This document shows positions 1 through 11,580 of a stretch of 64,000 nt of DNA, one piece after another (the stretch's first letter is position 1; each line of letters starts with the position of its first letter). Source of the DNA: Cycas panzhihuaensis (Eukaryota > Cycadophyta); NCBI GenBank assembly GCA_023213395.1, contig CM041465.1, positions 170,755,741 through 170,819,740 of the forward strand. The letters run 5' to 3'. A program made the translations under genes and the position numbers. Under the pieces are notes generated by a model. It was not told the DNA's origin. It ran no database searches and saw only the letters and a list, made by a program, of their open reading frames with translations.

Positions 1-612
1 ATTCTATTATGGGTATCTAAGTGATAGAACTATTGGGCGGTCCTTTGAGGATAGGTGGAGGTGGTGAGAAGATGCTAAGATGGTGAGCATCTGGATTGGG
101 CCACCCTGATCAAGGCCAACCTTAGGATGTATCTAGACCGGATTAAGGTATTTAGGCAAGGGGGATTTTCTTATTATACTTAGCTCTAGTGCTAGTTTTG
201 TGACCATTTTAGAAGAGTAGAATTGAGGAAAAGTCCCCAACTAGTGGTTGATATGGACCCTTCGGTTCATAGGTGGCCCATAAGGTTTTGGAGTTTGGAA
301 GGGACAAAGCAATTCAGTTAGAGCATGTTCACTATAGTACTTAAATAATTGGGGATGGATGACTATATTTCTAATCCATATAGGAAGGTGTAGTGGGATA
401 CAAATAAGGAGGAGGAGAAGCCAGAGTAGGCAGGTGGAAAGGAGGGTGGTAGGGAGGGAGGGCCAGCTAAGGAGGGAGAGGTTGGGAGTGGAGAAGAGGA
501 GGTGAGAACCTATGAGGGTGAGGTAGAAAAACATGATGATGGTATAAATCTCAACTTATCCCTTTTCCCTTTAAGCATAGCAATTGATATAGATTTCATT
601 TTTTGTTTAGAT
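1..612 (+). pseudogene. Unidentified decayed coding remnant
   Basis: In one plus frame, residues such as YYGYLSDRTIG, FEDRWRW and, after several stops, VVDMDPSVHRWPIRFWSLEG read like protein, followed by a stretch rich in Glu, Lys and Gly (about 405-535). At least seven stops break the frame. I do not recognise the family; a transposon protein is the most likely source given the surroundings. The left end lies outside the window. Overlapping ORFs on the other strand are shadows of the purine-rich tract. Confidence is low: this rests on word-like composition, not on a diagnostic motif. Confidence 0.25.
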
Positions 613-2108
613 GAGTTTTGATTTAATATGATATTATGATGACTGATTATTATGTTATTTTGGATATAGGTAGACACTTCATGCTAGAGTTTATATGGTA
701 GATCATCAATGGGTTCTTTCCCATGGTCTATGTAGAAGGGCAACCTCCCATAGTAGACACTAGTGAGCCAACAACTACACGACCATATATGGTTGTCTTT
801 ATGCCTTTGGTTAGGGTATCAAAGATGTGGATAGCAAAGAGAGGTGAAATGTAAGCTAACATCAAGGAGTTAGAGGGTGGTCAAGGAGGGGCAAGGATAC
901 TCATGGCTATGTTGCTAATATAGCCAGTTCTAGAAGTTAAGACCAAAATAGCCATTTTAGAGACAAGACTAGTAGATATGATAAGGGAGAGGAACTATGC
1001 AAAGAGACTCCAAGTTAAGGCATAATAAAGATAAAATCATTTAATAGATTAGATGACTAAGAGGACACCACAGAGCTAAAGTCATACACACATGGCTACT
1101 CCCTAGTATAAGACACAAGATGAGGGGAGCGAGGCAGGGACATTATGATGTCCCAAGTCCACTTAAGTACATAGCCCTAAGACACTAAGGAGGGAGGGAC
1201 CATGAGAAAGAGGGGTAGAGACTATAGTTGGACATCTGAAACATCATAGAGCTTAGAAGAGGTAAGTTGGGCCTATAAGGATTAAGAAAAGTGTATTATA
1301 TAGCCCATTAGGTGATTATACACCATTGCAAGGATAATAACTCCCTCGATATGCTTGTTGTACACACATCCATTTTGATGATGATATATAAATTCATGGG
1401 ACCTGACTTGAACTTTCAACATTTGGTTCATACTCATGTTTATTATCACAGATGCATGTTGGTCACATCTAATTACTTAGAATAGAGTTTTGATTACTTG
1501 TGTACTTAATTGATCATGTCTTATGGATGGAATCATGGCACACATATAGAACCAAAAAATATAACCAAAGACTTAATGTAGCATGTGGAACTTATGAGAT
1601 ATAACTGAGGAGAACTAATTTATACTCATGGAGGAGTTTGATGCCCCATGGGGGAAGGTGGCTCTTAGTGGAGTGAATGGCACCATGATGGGCACGGGAT
1701 AAAATCACACCATAAGGGTATAAAACAATGAAAAATTAAACATCATTTATACTCTTTTCAGAGTAAAATGATGGTTTTAGGTCTCACTGAAGCATATGGC
1801 ACCTGATTGGATGCAAAGAAAGAAGCGCCCTATGGGTGCAAAGATAAAGGTAATAAATGATAATAGTTTATATTCATTTCAGAATGAAATAAAATAAAAC
1901 AACAAACAAATGAAGCTTATATAAATAATAAAAGAAAGTAGAGATTTTTTTTTTAGTTGGTTTTATGATCTCTTTTGTTTTTTTGAATAATATTAATAAG
2001 TGGCAATTTATACTTATAACAGAGTATAATCTAATTAATTCTTATCGAGGAGTATGCTGCTCGCATGGGAAAAAACTCTACTAATGTCAAAGACCTAAAT
2101 GACATGAT
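613..2108. other. Spacer without recognisable genes
   Basis: No gene is supported here. Between 670 and 1020 a plus frame still shows coding-like words (for example ILETRLVDMIRERNY near 950-1000) and may continue the remnant to its left. From about 1300 the sequence is AT-rich spacer. Three 24-bp imperfect inverted repeats at 1746, 1867 and 2007 are listed separately. Bases 2104-2108 (ATGAT) are the left target-site copy of copia element A. Confidence 0.5.
1746..2030. repeat. Three spaced 24-bp inverted-repeat motifs
   Basis: Related hairpin-like 24-mers begin at 1746, 1867 and 2007. Each starts TTTATA, has an arm pair of the type ACTC/GAGT around a short centre (often TTTCA), and ends in AAAT or ATAAT. 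The first extends to CATCATTT...AAATGATG on its flanks. Spacing is 121 and 140 bp. They could be a small dispersed repeat or remains of a diverged tandem array. No function can be assigned. Confidence 0.5.
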
Positions 2109-2411
2109 TGTTAGCAAATAATATTCATTTTCTCTAACGAGTGTGCATCATGGCATTGGGACTTCGCGAAGCTGCCTCCATCCATCAATAACTGACCTAG
2201 GTAAAAGATACGTATTTTATATTCATTTTTTATTATTATTTGATTTGAAAAAAGATGTTAGTCAATGGCGAGCTAACCCAATGTCCTAACTATAAATACA
2301 AGGTGCAAATACTCAATGATGTTCTTTAACACCACCATTTATTGGAAGTTTTATTAATTTTTTATAATATGGAATGATTATATATTCTTCTCTATCCTCA
2401 TGTACTCTTCA
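2109..2411 (+). repeat. 5' LTR of copia A
   Basis: 303 bp, TG...CA. The boundary is fixed by the 303-bp copy at 19943, by ATGAT on the left, and by the degenerate primer-binding site just to the right. An older insertion than B or C, judged by divergence between its two copies. Confidence 0.93.
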
Positions 2412-2413
2412 TT

Positions 2414-2425
2414 TGGTATCAAAAT
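2414..2425 (+). other. Primer-binding site of copia A (degenerate)
   Basis: TGGTATCA followed by AAAT, two bases after the LTR. It matches the first eight bases of TGGTATCAGAGC, the site complementary to the 3' end of initiator tRNA-Met used by most plant copia elements. Confidence 0.75.
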
Positions 2426-3249
2426 GATCAGTCTTAGGTGTAATTGATTTCATAGCACATTATGACATATGGTAAGCTAATATAGAAAATATTTATTCAT
2501 TTTCTAAATCTTTCTTAATAGGTTTCTATAATTTATATTAAATATTTGGGTGATTTACTATATATGCTCCATATAATCAATATTCTTTTTCAAATTTATA
2601 TGGTATCTATAGGTAGATTCATCCCAATGCTCATTTGGAATAGTTTCATTGAACTTTCATTCAATTTTCTATAAGTTTTTAATTATTTTTTTAGCATTTT
2701 TTGAGGTTTTTTCAAAGACTTGATCTTCTGTAGGTTGGTGCACCTTCATCATCAAGTAGAATTGTATCAAGTGACTACTTGTTTGAATCCTTATTGAATC
2801 CTCTTTACACTGAAATAGACAGTTCTAAAAATTACCACTTCTACATTAAGATATTGCTCTCAGAAGTAGGGTCACTCCACTGCCCTACTGAAACCCCATT
2901 ACACAAGCTTGGAAATCAATCATTTTTCCTCGGTTGCTCATTGAATCATCCTAGAGTTGGATCACATGCCTACTAGTATCTACCTAAGACATTTCTCTAT
3001 GGTTTTATCTTTACTTTTTACACCAAACTCTCCATTTGGTCATACGACCTTCCACAAACCCTTACACCTAAACTCAAGTTTTTAACCCCTTTTTCTTTAT
3101 TTCTTTGATCTAAACCTAAGCACCCTTGATTGCTATCCTCCTAGGATCAATCTACAAAAGTTTTGGTGCCTCCATTAATCAATACAATGATTTGTACCTC
3201 CCCATCCTCGCATAGACCTATGCGTTTATATTTTTTCATAAATAAATAA

Positions 3250-3344
<95 letters not shown>

Positions 3345-4986
3345 TTTATTTAATTATTATAAAGCTTAATAAAATTTAATTTATTTTGATATCTTTTATG
3401 GTTAAACCCCCTTAGATCCCAGCCTAGGAGTCCTGTTAAGCCCATACAACCCTGTTTTCATTTACGAAGGGGTAGATTTTAAGGTTGAATAAATTATTTT
3501 TAATAATTTTAGATTTTAAGGGATTAAGTTACTTTTTATAATTTCTGGAGTTCAATAACACCCTTTGTAGGCCAACGATAGGTCCAATGTACTAACTAGG
3601 TGACCAAGGACTTGAGTGAAAAGGGCTTAAGCCCCCCCCTCCCCCTGCTTCTTTAGAGTTTTAACATAAGAGATAAGCTTAATTGTTTTGCTAATATCTT
3701 CCTACCCAGGAGTCTATTTTTTGAATGATTAGATGCATTGGAAAGTTAAATTCATGATCTATATATTGAAGTTATTTTCACACTGCTATTTTGTAGGTGT
3801 TTTAGGCTACTAAAGTTAGCCCTCTTGTTTAATCTTAGATTGAACTTCTTTCATTATTTTTAAGCAATTTATCAATTTTGTTCAAGTATATTTACATCAT
3901 ATTTATATACTGACCTATTTTTGGTAGTTTTCACTTTGAATTTTAAGGCTTATATATGTTTTTGGCTAAATATTATGTAGATTTACCCTTAAAAAATAAT
4001 GCAACCATTTAGATAATATTTTACAAACAAAGAGCTTTCTAACCCTTCATTTATTTTATTTTAAGCCTTCTATTCATTTTATTTCATTTCTAGCTCATTC
4101 ATTTTCATTTTAATGTTCATATTAAGCACATTTTAGTTCATTTAAAGGGTATTTTATTTCATTATTAAAGCTCATTTCAAAGTTCATTTAAAGCTCTTTT
4201 ATTACACTTCAAAGCTCATATAAAGTTCATTTTATTACATTTCAAACACTCATTTAAAAGATAATTTTATTTCCTTTTCATTTCATGTCATTATAGTGCT
4301 CATTTGTTTCATTTAGAAGGCTTGTTTTATCTAATATTTATGTTATTTAAAGGCTTATTTCATTTCATTCTTGTTATATTTTTCAAGTGGCTCTCATTTG
4401 CTATTAAAAGGAACCTTATGTACTACAAGACCACATCTAAAATCTATTTTCATATTAAAGAGATAATTTTCCAAACAAACACCCCTTTTCGAGCTTTGCA
4501 AGGGAAATGGTTAAGACCCTTAAGGTTTCTAGCCCCCATAAATCCTTGGTGTACTCATATTGGATGAGGAACACCATTGGATATTAGGTATAATAAGTGG
4601 CAAGCTGAGTTAAAGTACCCTATCTTTTTCAAGTTTAGAGACTAGGCTAGATGCAAGGAGATGAGTGCCCTAGTTTAAAAAGCTTTCACCACTAGATCTA
4701 TCGCTAAGTATAAGTCCAACATAGGTGGATCAATATATCAGAAGGGTCTTATACATTCTTAGCAGCCTACATACTAAGGTATATAAAGCCTGGTGCTCAT
4801 GTACTAGTATATTAAGTCCCTGATTTGCCACTTGTAGGCAGATACCACTAGAAAAGATAGTAACCAAAGGTTTCCCTTAGAGACCCACAAACTTAGAGCC
4901 TAACAACCTTTTTAGGTACTATAACACATTATTTTTAAAACTATTCTTGGGGTGAATATTTGAATAGACTTAATTTTTAAAACATA
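2426..4986. other. Long 5' leader of copia A; no gene seen
   Basis: About 2.5 kb between primer-binding site and gag, much longer than a normal copia leader. It holds a (TA)n tract, a degenerate CATTT/AAAGCTC-rich low-complexity stretch (about 4040-4340) and otherwise AT-rich sequence. The excess length suggests one or more further insertions, but I could not find paired terminal repeats. ORFs of 65 and 87 codons here look like chance. Confidence 0.5.
3254..3342. repeat. (TA)n microsatellite
   Basis: About 44 uninterrupted TA/AT units preceded by an (AAAT)n stretch. Being uninterrupted in such decayed DNA, it probably expanded recently and is likely to vary in length between individuals. Confidence 0.97.
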
Positions 4987-6060
4987 ATGGCTACAAACTT
5001 TGGTGACATGATCATTCCCAAGTTTGATGGATCAATTTTTTTGAATTAGAGTAGGAGGATGAGACCCATCCTTATAACTAAAGATATATGGGATATTGTG
5101 AAGACAAGGTATATAAAACTTGGTTAGAATTCCACTAAAGTAGAAAAACAAGCCTTTAAAGAATGAATGAAGTAGGACAATGAAGTATTAGCATTAATTT
5201 TTTGTGCCTTAGGAGATCATATCTTTCCAAGAGTTAGTAAGACATCAAAATCCAAAGAAACATGAGACATATTAGAGCTTATCTTTGAAGGAGTAACCTC
5301 ATTAAAACTTTAATTATTAAGGAGTAAATTTAAAAAGCTTAAAGATATTACCCAATGAGACCATGAATGTGTTTATAACAAAAGTTCAAGATCTTATAAA
5401 CCAAGTAGATCTCTTGGAGAAATCCTTACTGAACAAAGGGTTATGGAATGAATACTTAGGTGTGTTGGTGAAGTTAAAAGCTTTGAGATGATAGCCATAA
5501 GTATAGAGTTCTCTAAGGACCTAAGCATATTAAAGATAGAATAATTAAGTGCCATATTGATGGTTATTAAAGAAAAGAGAGGAATCAATAAATCCTTAGA
5601 ATATATTTTCACAATAAAGACTATAATCAAATCTAATACCCAAGCTAAAAGTTCAAGAACAAGGAATCAATCCCCAAGGGGGTGAGACAAGAATCCAAGA
5701 TAAGAGACATACTAAGAGCATCATCCTAGATACCAAGCTCCTCATAAAAGGAATCAAAGAGATAATCAAAGATACCTAAGTCAACATAGATATCAAATCT
5801 AAGAAAGACATGAAGAAGCTAGCCAATATTATCATAATTGCCAAGGCCATAGCAATTTTCAAAGGCCCAATTCAAATTATCCAAGTAATAGACAAAGAGT
5901 CAATTAAGACCCATACTTAGAAAGGGGAAGGACACCCTCCATGGATAGAGGAACTCCTTAAAACATGAGTCTAAGTCAAAGAGGAAGGGATACTATCCAT
6001 TGTATATATTATCCCAAAGTTGGCCATACTAAAGATAGATGCTTTACTAAAAATGGCCCT
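4987..6060 (+). pseudogene. Copia A gag (nucleocapsid) pseudogene
   Basis: Starts at ATG 4987 with MATNFGDMIIPKFDGS, typical of plant copia gag (UBN2/DUF4219-like N terminus). A zinc knuckle lies at 6001-6042: CIYYPKVGHTKDRC keeps the first Cys, the His and the last Cys, but the second Cys of CX2CX4HX4C is Tyr. The product would package retroelement RNA in virus-like particles. In-frame stops in the first 100 codons (for example where Trp and Gln are expected) make it non-functional. The knuckle leads directly into the protease segment. Confidence 0.85.
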
Positions 6061-6559
6061 CTAGTAAGAGGAAGTGCTAATGTAGTTATTAAAAATAGAG
6101 AAAATGATCACATATTTTTATCAAGTCTAATTACCTATGAAGAAAAAGATTATTGCTATATAGACTGTGGTTGCTCTACATACATGACACATAAGGAAGA
6201 GATATTCTAAATTATTGATAGGTCTAATAAGGGCACAGTCATATTTGATGTTGATACATCACATGAATCTAGTAGAAGGGGTAAAGCCATCATCATAATA
6301 GATTTGGGAAAAAATAAATATCTTCATGATGTTCTCTATGTTCTAGCTCTTAAGAAAAATCTACTATCTATGGGAGAGATGATAGAACAGGACTATAAGG
6401 TTATGTTTGAAAATGATGAATGTCCTATTAAGGATAAAAAGAAAAATAAAGTTGTTGTTTCCAAAGGAAAGATGACTAGCGATAGACTCTTCAAGTTAAT
6501 CATGACCCCTTTGGATAACTATACATTGAAGATAACAATCAAGATAGATAGTAGCATGT
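6061..6559 (+). pseudogene. Copia A aspartic protease pseudogene
   Basis: The residues YIDCGCSTYMTHKEEIF (about 6156-6209) correspond to the Asp-Ser-Gly active-site region of copia proteases. The catalytic Asp is kept, but the Ser is Cys, giving DCG. The frame then passes a stop after EEIF and continues at 6304 with NKYLHDVLYVLALKKNLLSMGEM, the conserved stretch between protease and integrase. The enzyme would cleave the Gag-Pol polyprotein. The reading runs on from gag in the same direction. Inactive because of the stop and probably the Ser change. Confidence 0.8.
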
Positions 6560-7430
6560 AACATAAAAGGTTTATCCACTTAAACTATGGAATCTTATCC
6601 CTTATGCAAAAGATGAATATGGTAGAAGGTCTACTCCAAATTGAAGCTAACAAGGACATTCATAAGGGATGTCTCATAGGTAAGTAACATAGAAAAGGTT
6701 TTCCTGATGACAGCTATAGAGTAAAGAGGCCACTTCAATTAATTTACACATATCTTTGTGGTCCAATGGACATCCCATCTTTAGTAGGAGCAAAGTATTT
6801 CCTCACCTTTATCAATGATTATACAAGGAAGACATGGGTCTATTTTCTAAAATTTAAGTCAGATGCATTTCAATGCTGTGTAGACTTTAAAACCTTTATA
6901 GAAAAGTAAAGTGGCCATAAAATACTTTCTCTAAGATTAAATAATAAGGAAGAGTTTATTTCTAATAAATTTAATGCATATTATACCTACCATGGAATTA
7001 GAAGATAATAGATAAACCTTTACACTCCATAAGAGAATGGGGTTGTTGAATATAAAATTCACACCATAGTTGAAATGGCTAGGTACATGCTTAAAGATAA
7101 GAAATTAGGACATGAATTTTGGGCAAAAGCTATCCATACTATAGTTTATCTCCTAAACAAATGTACCACCAAATCCCTTAGGTGGATGACACCAGAAGAA
7201 GCATGGGCAGGTCACAAACCTAGCATTCATCACTTGAGAGTATTTGGATACCTAGCCTTTACTCACATTCCATAACAGAAAAGGACTAAACTTGATGACA
7301 AAAGTACTAAGTACATATTTATTAGGTATTGTGATGTATCAAAATCATATAAGGTGTATGATCCAAAGGAAAGAAAGGTTATTGTTAGCAAAGATATTGT
7401 GTTCAAAGAAGATGACTACTATTAACTAGA
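6560..7430 (+). pseudogene. Copia A integrase pseudogene
   Basis: A GAG-pre-integrase segment with HKRFIHLNYG at its start (about 6560-6690) leads into the integrase core. The first catalytic Asp position reads Tyr (TYLCGPMDIPSL), FINDYTRKTWVYFLKFKSDAF follows, and near 7045 NGVVEYKIHTIVEMARYML matches the region around the catalytic Glu. Then come EFWAKAIHTIVYLLNKCTTKSL and HLRVFGYLAF. Stops occur near 6908, 7007-7010 and 7031. In a live element the protein joins cDNA ends to chromosomal DNA. Placement of integrase before reverse transcriptase is the main evidence for copia rather than gypsy. Confidence 0.9.
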
Positions 7431-7686
7431 TTATATCTTAGATAAATGCAAGAATATTATGATTAACTTTGATTCATCTCCAAGGTCTGTATATATGCCA
7501 CCTAGATAGGATTCAAGCCAAAATATTAATGTATCAAGGCCGAGCAATAAGGGAGCCTCCACTTAATCTCAAAGGTTTCCTAAATGGATCCAAAGAAGCC
7601 ATGACTTAGACAATATATTAGACAATAATTTTGATAAGAGATCTACTCGTTTAGGTTAAGTTAACTTTACCCTCATAAGTCAAGCG

Positions 7687-8573
7687 ATGGAAGTCCATGA
7701 ACCCCACATTTTTAAAAAGGAAGATACTCATGATGAATGGAGAAAAGCTATGGAAGAGGAATATAAGTCTATAGTGAAAAATGATAGATGGGAACTTATT
7801 AATCTTCTTCCCAATAAAATAGTCATTAGAACCAAATGGGTCTATAAGACCAAGTTTAGATCTAATGGGTTCATTGACAAACATAAGGCTAGACTTGTTG
7901 CTAAAGGATATATATAAAGAGAAGGCATAGATTATAATGAAACCTGTGTCCCTACTACTCAGATGGAGACTATTCATATGATGTTATGTCTAGTAGCCTA
8001 AAAAAGTTGGGATGTTCACCAAATAGATGTTAAGAGCACCTTTCTCAATGGCTACATTGAAGAAGAAATATATGTTCAATAACCAAAAGGTTTTGAAGTT
8101 AAGGGAGTAGAGAATAAAGTTTATAAACTTAAAAATGACATTTTATGATTTGAAACAAGCACTTATAGCATGGTACTATAGGATAGATAAATATTTCATA
8201 GATCAAGGATTTAAGAGAACCTAATTAAATCCAAACCTATATATTAAAATTGAGGGATATTCCATATTGATTATGGGACTTTGTTTTGAAGACTTGATCT
8301 ATACAAGAAATGACTCTTATCTTTCTTAAAAGTTCAAGGATGACATGTACAAGGAGTTTAAAATGATAGACTTGGGGCTAATGCATTACTTCCTAGGATT
8401 GGAAGTTTGGTAAGATGATTATGGCATATTTATTTCCCAAAGGAAATATACCTTAGACTTACTGGAAAAGTTTAAGATGAGTGACTACAAGGCCTTGTCC
8501 ATACCAGTAGAAGTTGGAATCAAATTATCCAAACTTGATGATTCTACTCTTGTTGATCCTATATTATATAGAC
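7687..8573 (+). pseudogene. Copia A reverse transcriptase pseudogene, 5' part
   Basis: MEVHEPHIFKKEDTHDEWRKAMEEEYKSI begins the RT domain, followed by TKWVYKTKFRSNGFIDKHKARLVAKGY and DVHQIDVKSTFLNGYIEEEIYV. A frameshift near 8135 precedes YDLKQALIAWYYRID. The polymerase motif, normally YVDD, reads CFED near 8285, so two of four residues have changed. The reading reaches LSKLDDSTLVDPILYR at 8573 and stops where element B is inserted; the next residues are found at 19275. Premature stops are frequent, for example near 7915 and 8000. Confidence 0.92.
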
Positions 8574-8989
8574 TATTACATAACTCATCTCATTAAGTTA
8601 TGTAAAATACTATTATATGGAGAGCTATCAAGAGGTTAAGAGATAAGGTTAATTATGGAACTTCATATATGAGTCGATAAGCTAGCCAATGGTATGCAAG
8701 GCCACTATGTTGTCTAATTGAATGTAAGGCCACTTAGGCCACCAATAGGATTGCATGCAAAAGACCCCCTTTTGTTTATATAAGGGTTATAAATTGTAAA
8801 AGATGGTTAGCTTAATGTTACTTTTATAAAGATTATACCATGGTACTCTTTATTTTTAGTGATCAATTGGCACTCTTGTATTCTTGTGAGATTTTTTGAT
8901 GATTTGCTTACCCTATTAGTCAAACTAAAGTGGTTATAATTGTCATTATTTTTCTATCTTAAAGAGCACTTATGAGAGGATACATCCCA
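8574..8989 (+). repeat. 5' LTR of chromovirus B with 27-bp extra hairpin segment
   Basis: 416 bp. Relative to the 3' LTR it carries 27 extra bases (8592-8618 region) after CATAACTCATCTC. These create a perfect 10-bp inverted repeat, TTACATAACT (8576-8585) with AGTTATGTAA (8596-8605). Likely TATA region: TTTATATAAGGG near 8776-8787. The right end is set by the 3' copy and the adjacent primer-binding site. Confidence 0.92.
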
Positions 8990-8991
8990 AG

Positions 8992-9003
8992 TGGTATCAA
9001 AGC
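8992..9003 (+). other. Primer-binding site of chromovirus B
   Basis: TGGTATCAAAGC, one mismatch from TGGTATCAGAGC (initiator tRNA-Met), two bases after the LTR end. Confidence 0.85.
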
Positions 9004-9853
9004 CATGTTGCAATTGTGGGAAGTTGCCTAGAAAATTAATTTTCTTTTCCCTATCAGATTGAGTACTCTTTCTACCCCGGTAGAGATCGAGGAAATAACT
9101 TCGCTTAGCACTCTCTCCATAGAGATTGAGGAATGGTACTAGGACAATCCAAGAGTCATGAGGGAAGGCAAATTTCTTCTCCTAGGTAACATTAGTAATT
9201 TATATTTCTGCTTTTTATCTAGTTTTAATTTCATTTATGTATTTTAATTTCTATATTTAATTGTATCTCAAGGATAGATAATATTGTTGGGCAGCTACCC
9301 TTTCTCCCTACTACTTCTCTTTCTTGGGTAGATAACACTATCGGATGGCTACCTAAGTAGCTAGGTAGAGACCCTGTACTGGGGGTCTTTAAATATCATA
9401 GGGATCTATTATTCTAGCTAAGTACATCGTGGCTTTTTTGCACCTTACATGAAGGACTGGAGATAACACTCCTAAACCAAGGTTTAGACAGAACCTGACT
9501 ATGGAAGTGTGCCTCTACGTATCTTATGAGATATAAGAGGACTTTAGGTCCCAAGTCCTTCCTAGCATAGGCAAACTATCAACCATTGAAGTCTTGTAAT
9601 ATAGTGGTTAATAGTTAGTGTTATGAAGCTATCTGCCTTAAACTTTTATAGTTTATTAATAGGCCTATAAGACAAGCACACCTTATCTAGTGGTTGGTAG
9701 GATACTCTAATATATATATTCCACTTCCTAATTTAGATCACAAGTCACCTCATATTTTAGAAAAAAAAAGAAAAATAAATAAAATAAAATAAAATATTCC
9801 TCTTACTATCTGAACTTAGAACCTGTTAACATAGTCAAACTTACCATAGAAAG

Positions 9854-9894
<41 letters not shown>

Positions 9895-10342
9895 AAGAAG
9901 AACAAAAAAATAATAATAATAACTCCACTTAGTCAGTATTCATGGTATAAGTTCACAGCTAAAATATTACTCTTACAACTTATATACCTTATTTTGATCA
10001 GTACGTTGTACTGGTCAGTTTACACTAAGTTAGTACATATAAGTAATTTTTGCATTTTTTAGTACCTAGGTCACTGGTGGGCCCCACCATTCCCATCCCA
10101 CCCCTACACCTTATATATCCCATATGAATGAGCTTTTTGCACTTATTCAAGTGAACCTACTATCTTGCTTATGTAAATTTTTGGGACCAATAGGCTATAG
10201 ACACCCCATAATCTCCCTATTTACCCCCTTCTCTTACCCTTAACAACTCCCTAATTCTTACATTCTATTCTTTCTTGATCTTTCCTACTTCATTCATTCC
10301 CCCTTCTTTCTACTTATTCCTACCTCTTTACGCCCTTTCTTC
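9004..10342. other. 5' leader of chromovirus B
   Basis: A 1.3-kb untranslated leader. The stretch about 9060-9700 is clearly similar to 59990-60650 in element D, so it belongs to the element and is not a later insertion. Shared landmarks are ACTCTCTCCA, GTAGAGACCCTGTA, CATAGGGATCTAT and an AGTGGTT motif. A (GA)n tract lies at 9857-9891. The rest (9900-10340) is pyrimidine-rich just before gag. Confidence 0.7.
9857..9891. repeat. (AG)n microsatellite
   Basis: Seventeen uninterrupted AG units in the leader of element B, bordered by A-rich degenerate sequence. Confidence 0.97.
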
Positions 10343-11580
10343 ATGGCTCCTCTAAGCAATAGTGATAAAATCTATACACTCAAGACCCAAGTCACCAACA
10401 TTTAGGAAAAAATTAACAAGATCTAGACCACGTGCATGAGGAGGTTAAAAATGAAGTAGCTTATATATAGATAGAATTTCACATAAACATGTCAACCTTG
10501 GCATCTCAGTTTGATATATAATAGGTACTTTAATAGCTAAATAACATCGCTACTCAGTGACCAGTAACCTCTTTAATTAACACCATGCTATAGCAAACCT
10601 CAACTTTGCCCCCATGTTAGTAGTAACCATTTTATCATAAGATCAACATACCCATATTTAATCTGGATCTCAACAAGGATAATGTGCAAAATTGGATTAG
10701 TAAACTAGAGTCTTACTTTATACTCAACCTAATCTTAGTAAATGAACAACTTACATTTGCTTCCATCCACTTAGATGGGAAGGAACACCATTGGTTCCAA
10801 TGGTGGAAGTGGGAGTACCCTTTTAATTAGTCTTAGGCACACTTCTCTACCTATATTTTTGAGCAATATAAAGACACTTGGAACCAATCTTTTTTCACAT
10901 AACTGACACAGTTGAAACAAGTATCTTTTGTCGAAGTATACACTGATGAGTTCCAATCTTTACATAATCGAGTTGATTAGTAACTTAATAAACATACAAA
11001 TATAGATATGTATATGTATAGGCTTAAAGAATGCATCCAAATATGCCTAAATATGATATCCCTATCCATTCTAAAAGATGCAATCAACATGGCTAAAGCA
11101 GTAGAAGTAGAGTTTACCTCAAAAAGGCCTCCTCCATTCAAACGAGACTCCTCCTGGTTTCTATAATCCTGACAAACTGATACTTCTTGGTCCCAAAGAC
11201 CATGCCTAACTAACTACCAATGATCATTCCCACAACCAGATAACACACCATCTATATCTCTTAAGTAGTAAATCGAGGAACTATCCTCAAAGCCCATCTA
11301 CATCACTCCAGTAGAGGCATAACGTCATGAGGAAGTTGGTCTATATATACAATATTATAAAATATGGAGTCACGATAGAATCTGCAAAGTCAAGAAAATG
11401 GTCTTTATAATTAACCTAGACTTATCTTTAAAGGATGACCTTGAGACCAAGCATGACTATGATGATGAATCCTAAGACCACTCTACTGATGCGTTGCCTC
11501 CAAATCCTAAACCTGAAGTTTTCTTATCAGTTGTTACCTCCACCACATATCCTGAACCACTCCAAGTCAAAGGAATACTT
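10343..11580 (+). pseudogene. Chromovirus B gag pseudogene
   Basis: Begins ATG at 10343 (MAPLSNSDKIYTLKTQVTNI, then a stop). After a frame change the retrotrans_gag core is readable: PIFNLDLNKDNVQNWISKLE, then FASIHLDGKEHHWFQWWKWE, YIFEQYKDTWNQSF and VEVYTDEFQSLHNRV. This is the capsid-like domain of Ty3/gypsy Gag. Downstream AINMAKAVEVEFTSKRPPP leads to a linker where I see no clear zinc knuckle. Stops are common, usually TAG or TAA. The same landmarks appear in element D, which confirms the family. Confidence 0.85.

Noticed and set aside
7651-7977. 108-codon minus ORF
   Set aside because: Antisense shadow of copia A RT, whose plus-strand reading matches the family.
10771-10956. 61-codon minus ORF
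   Set aside because: Shadow of the plus-strand gag core of chromovirus B.
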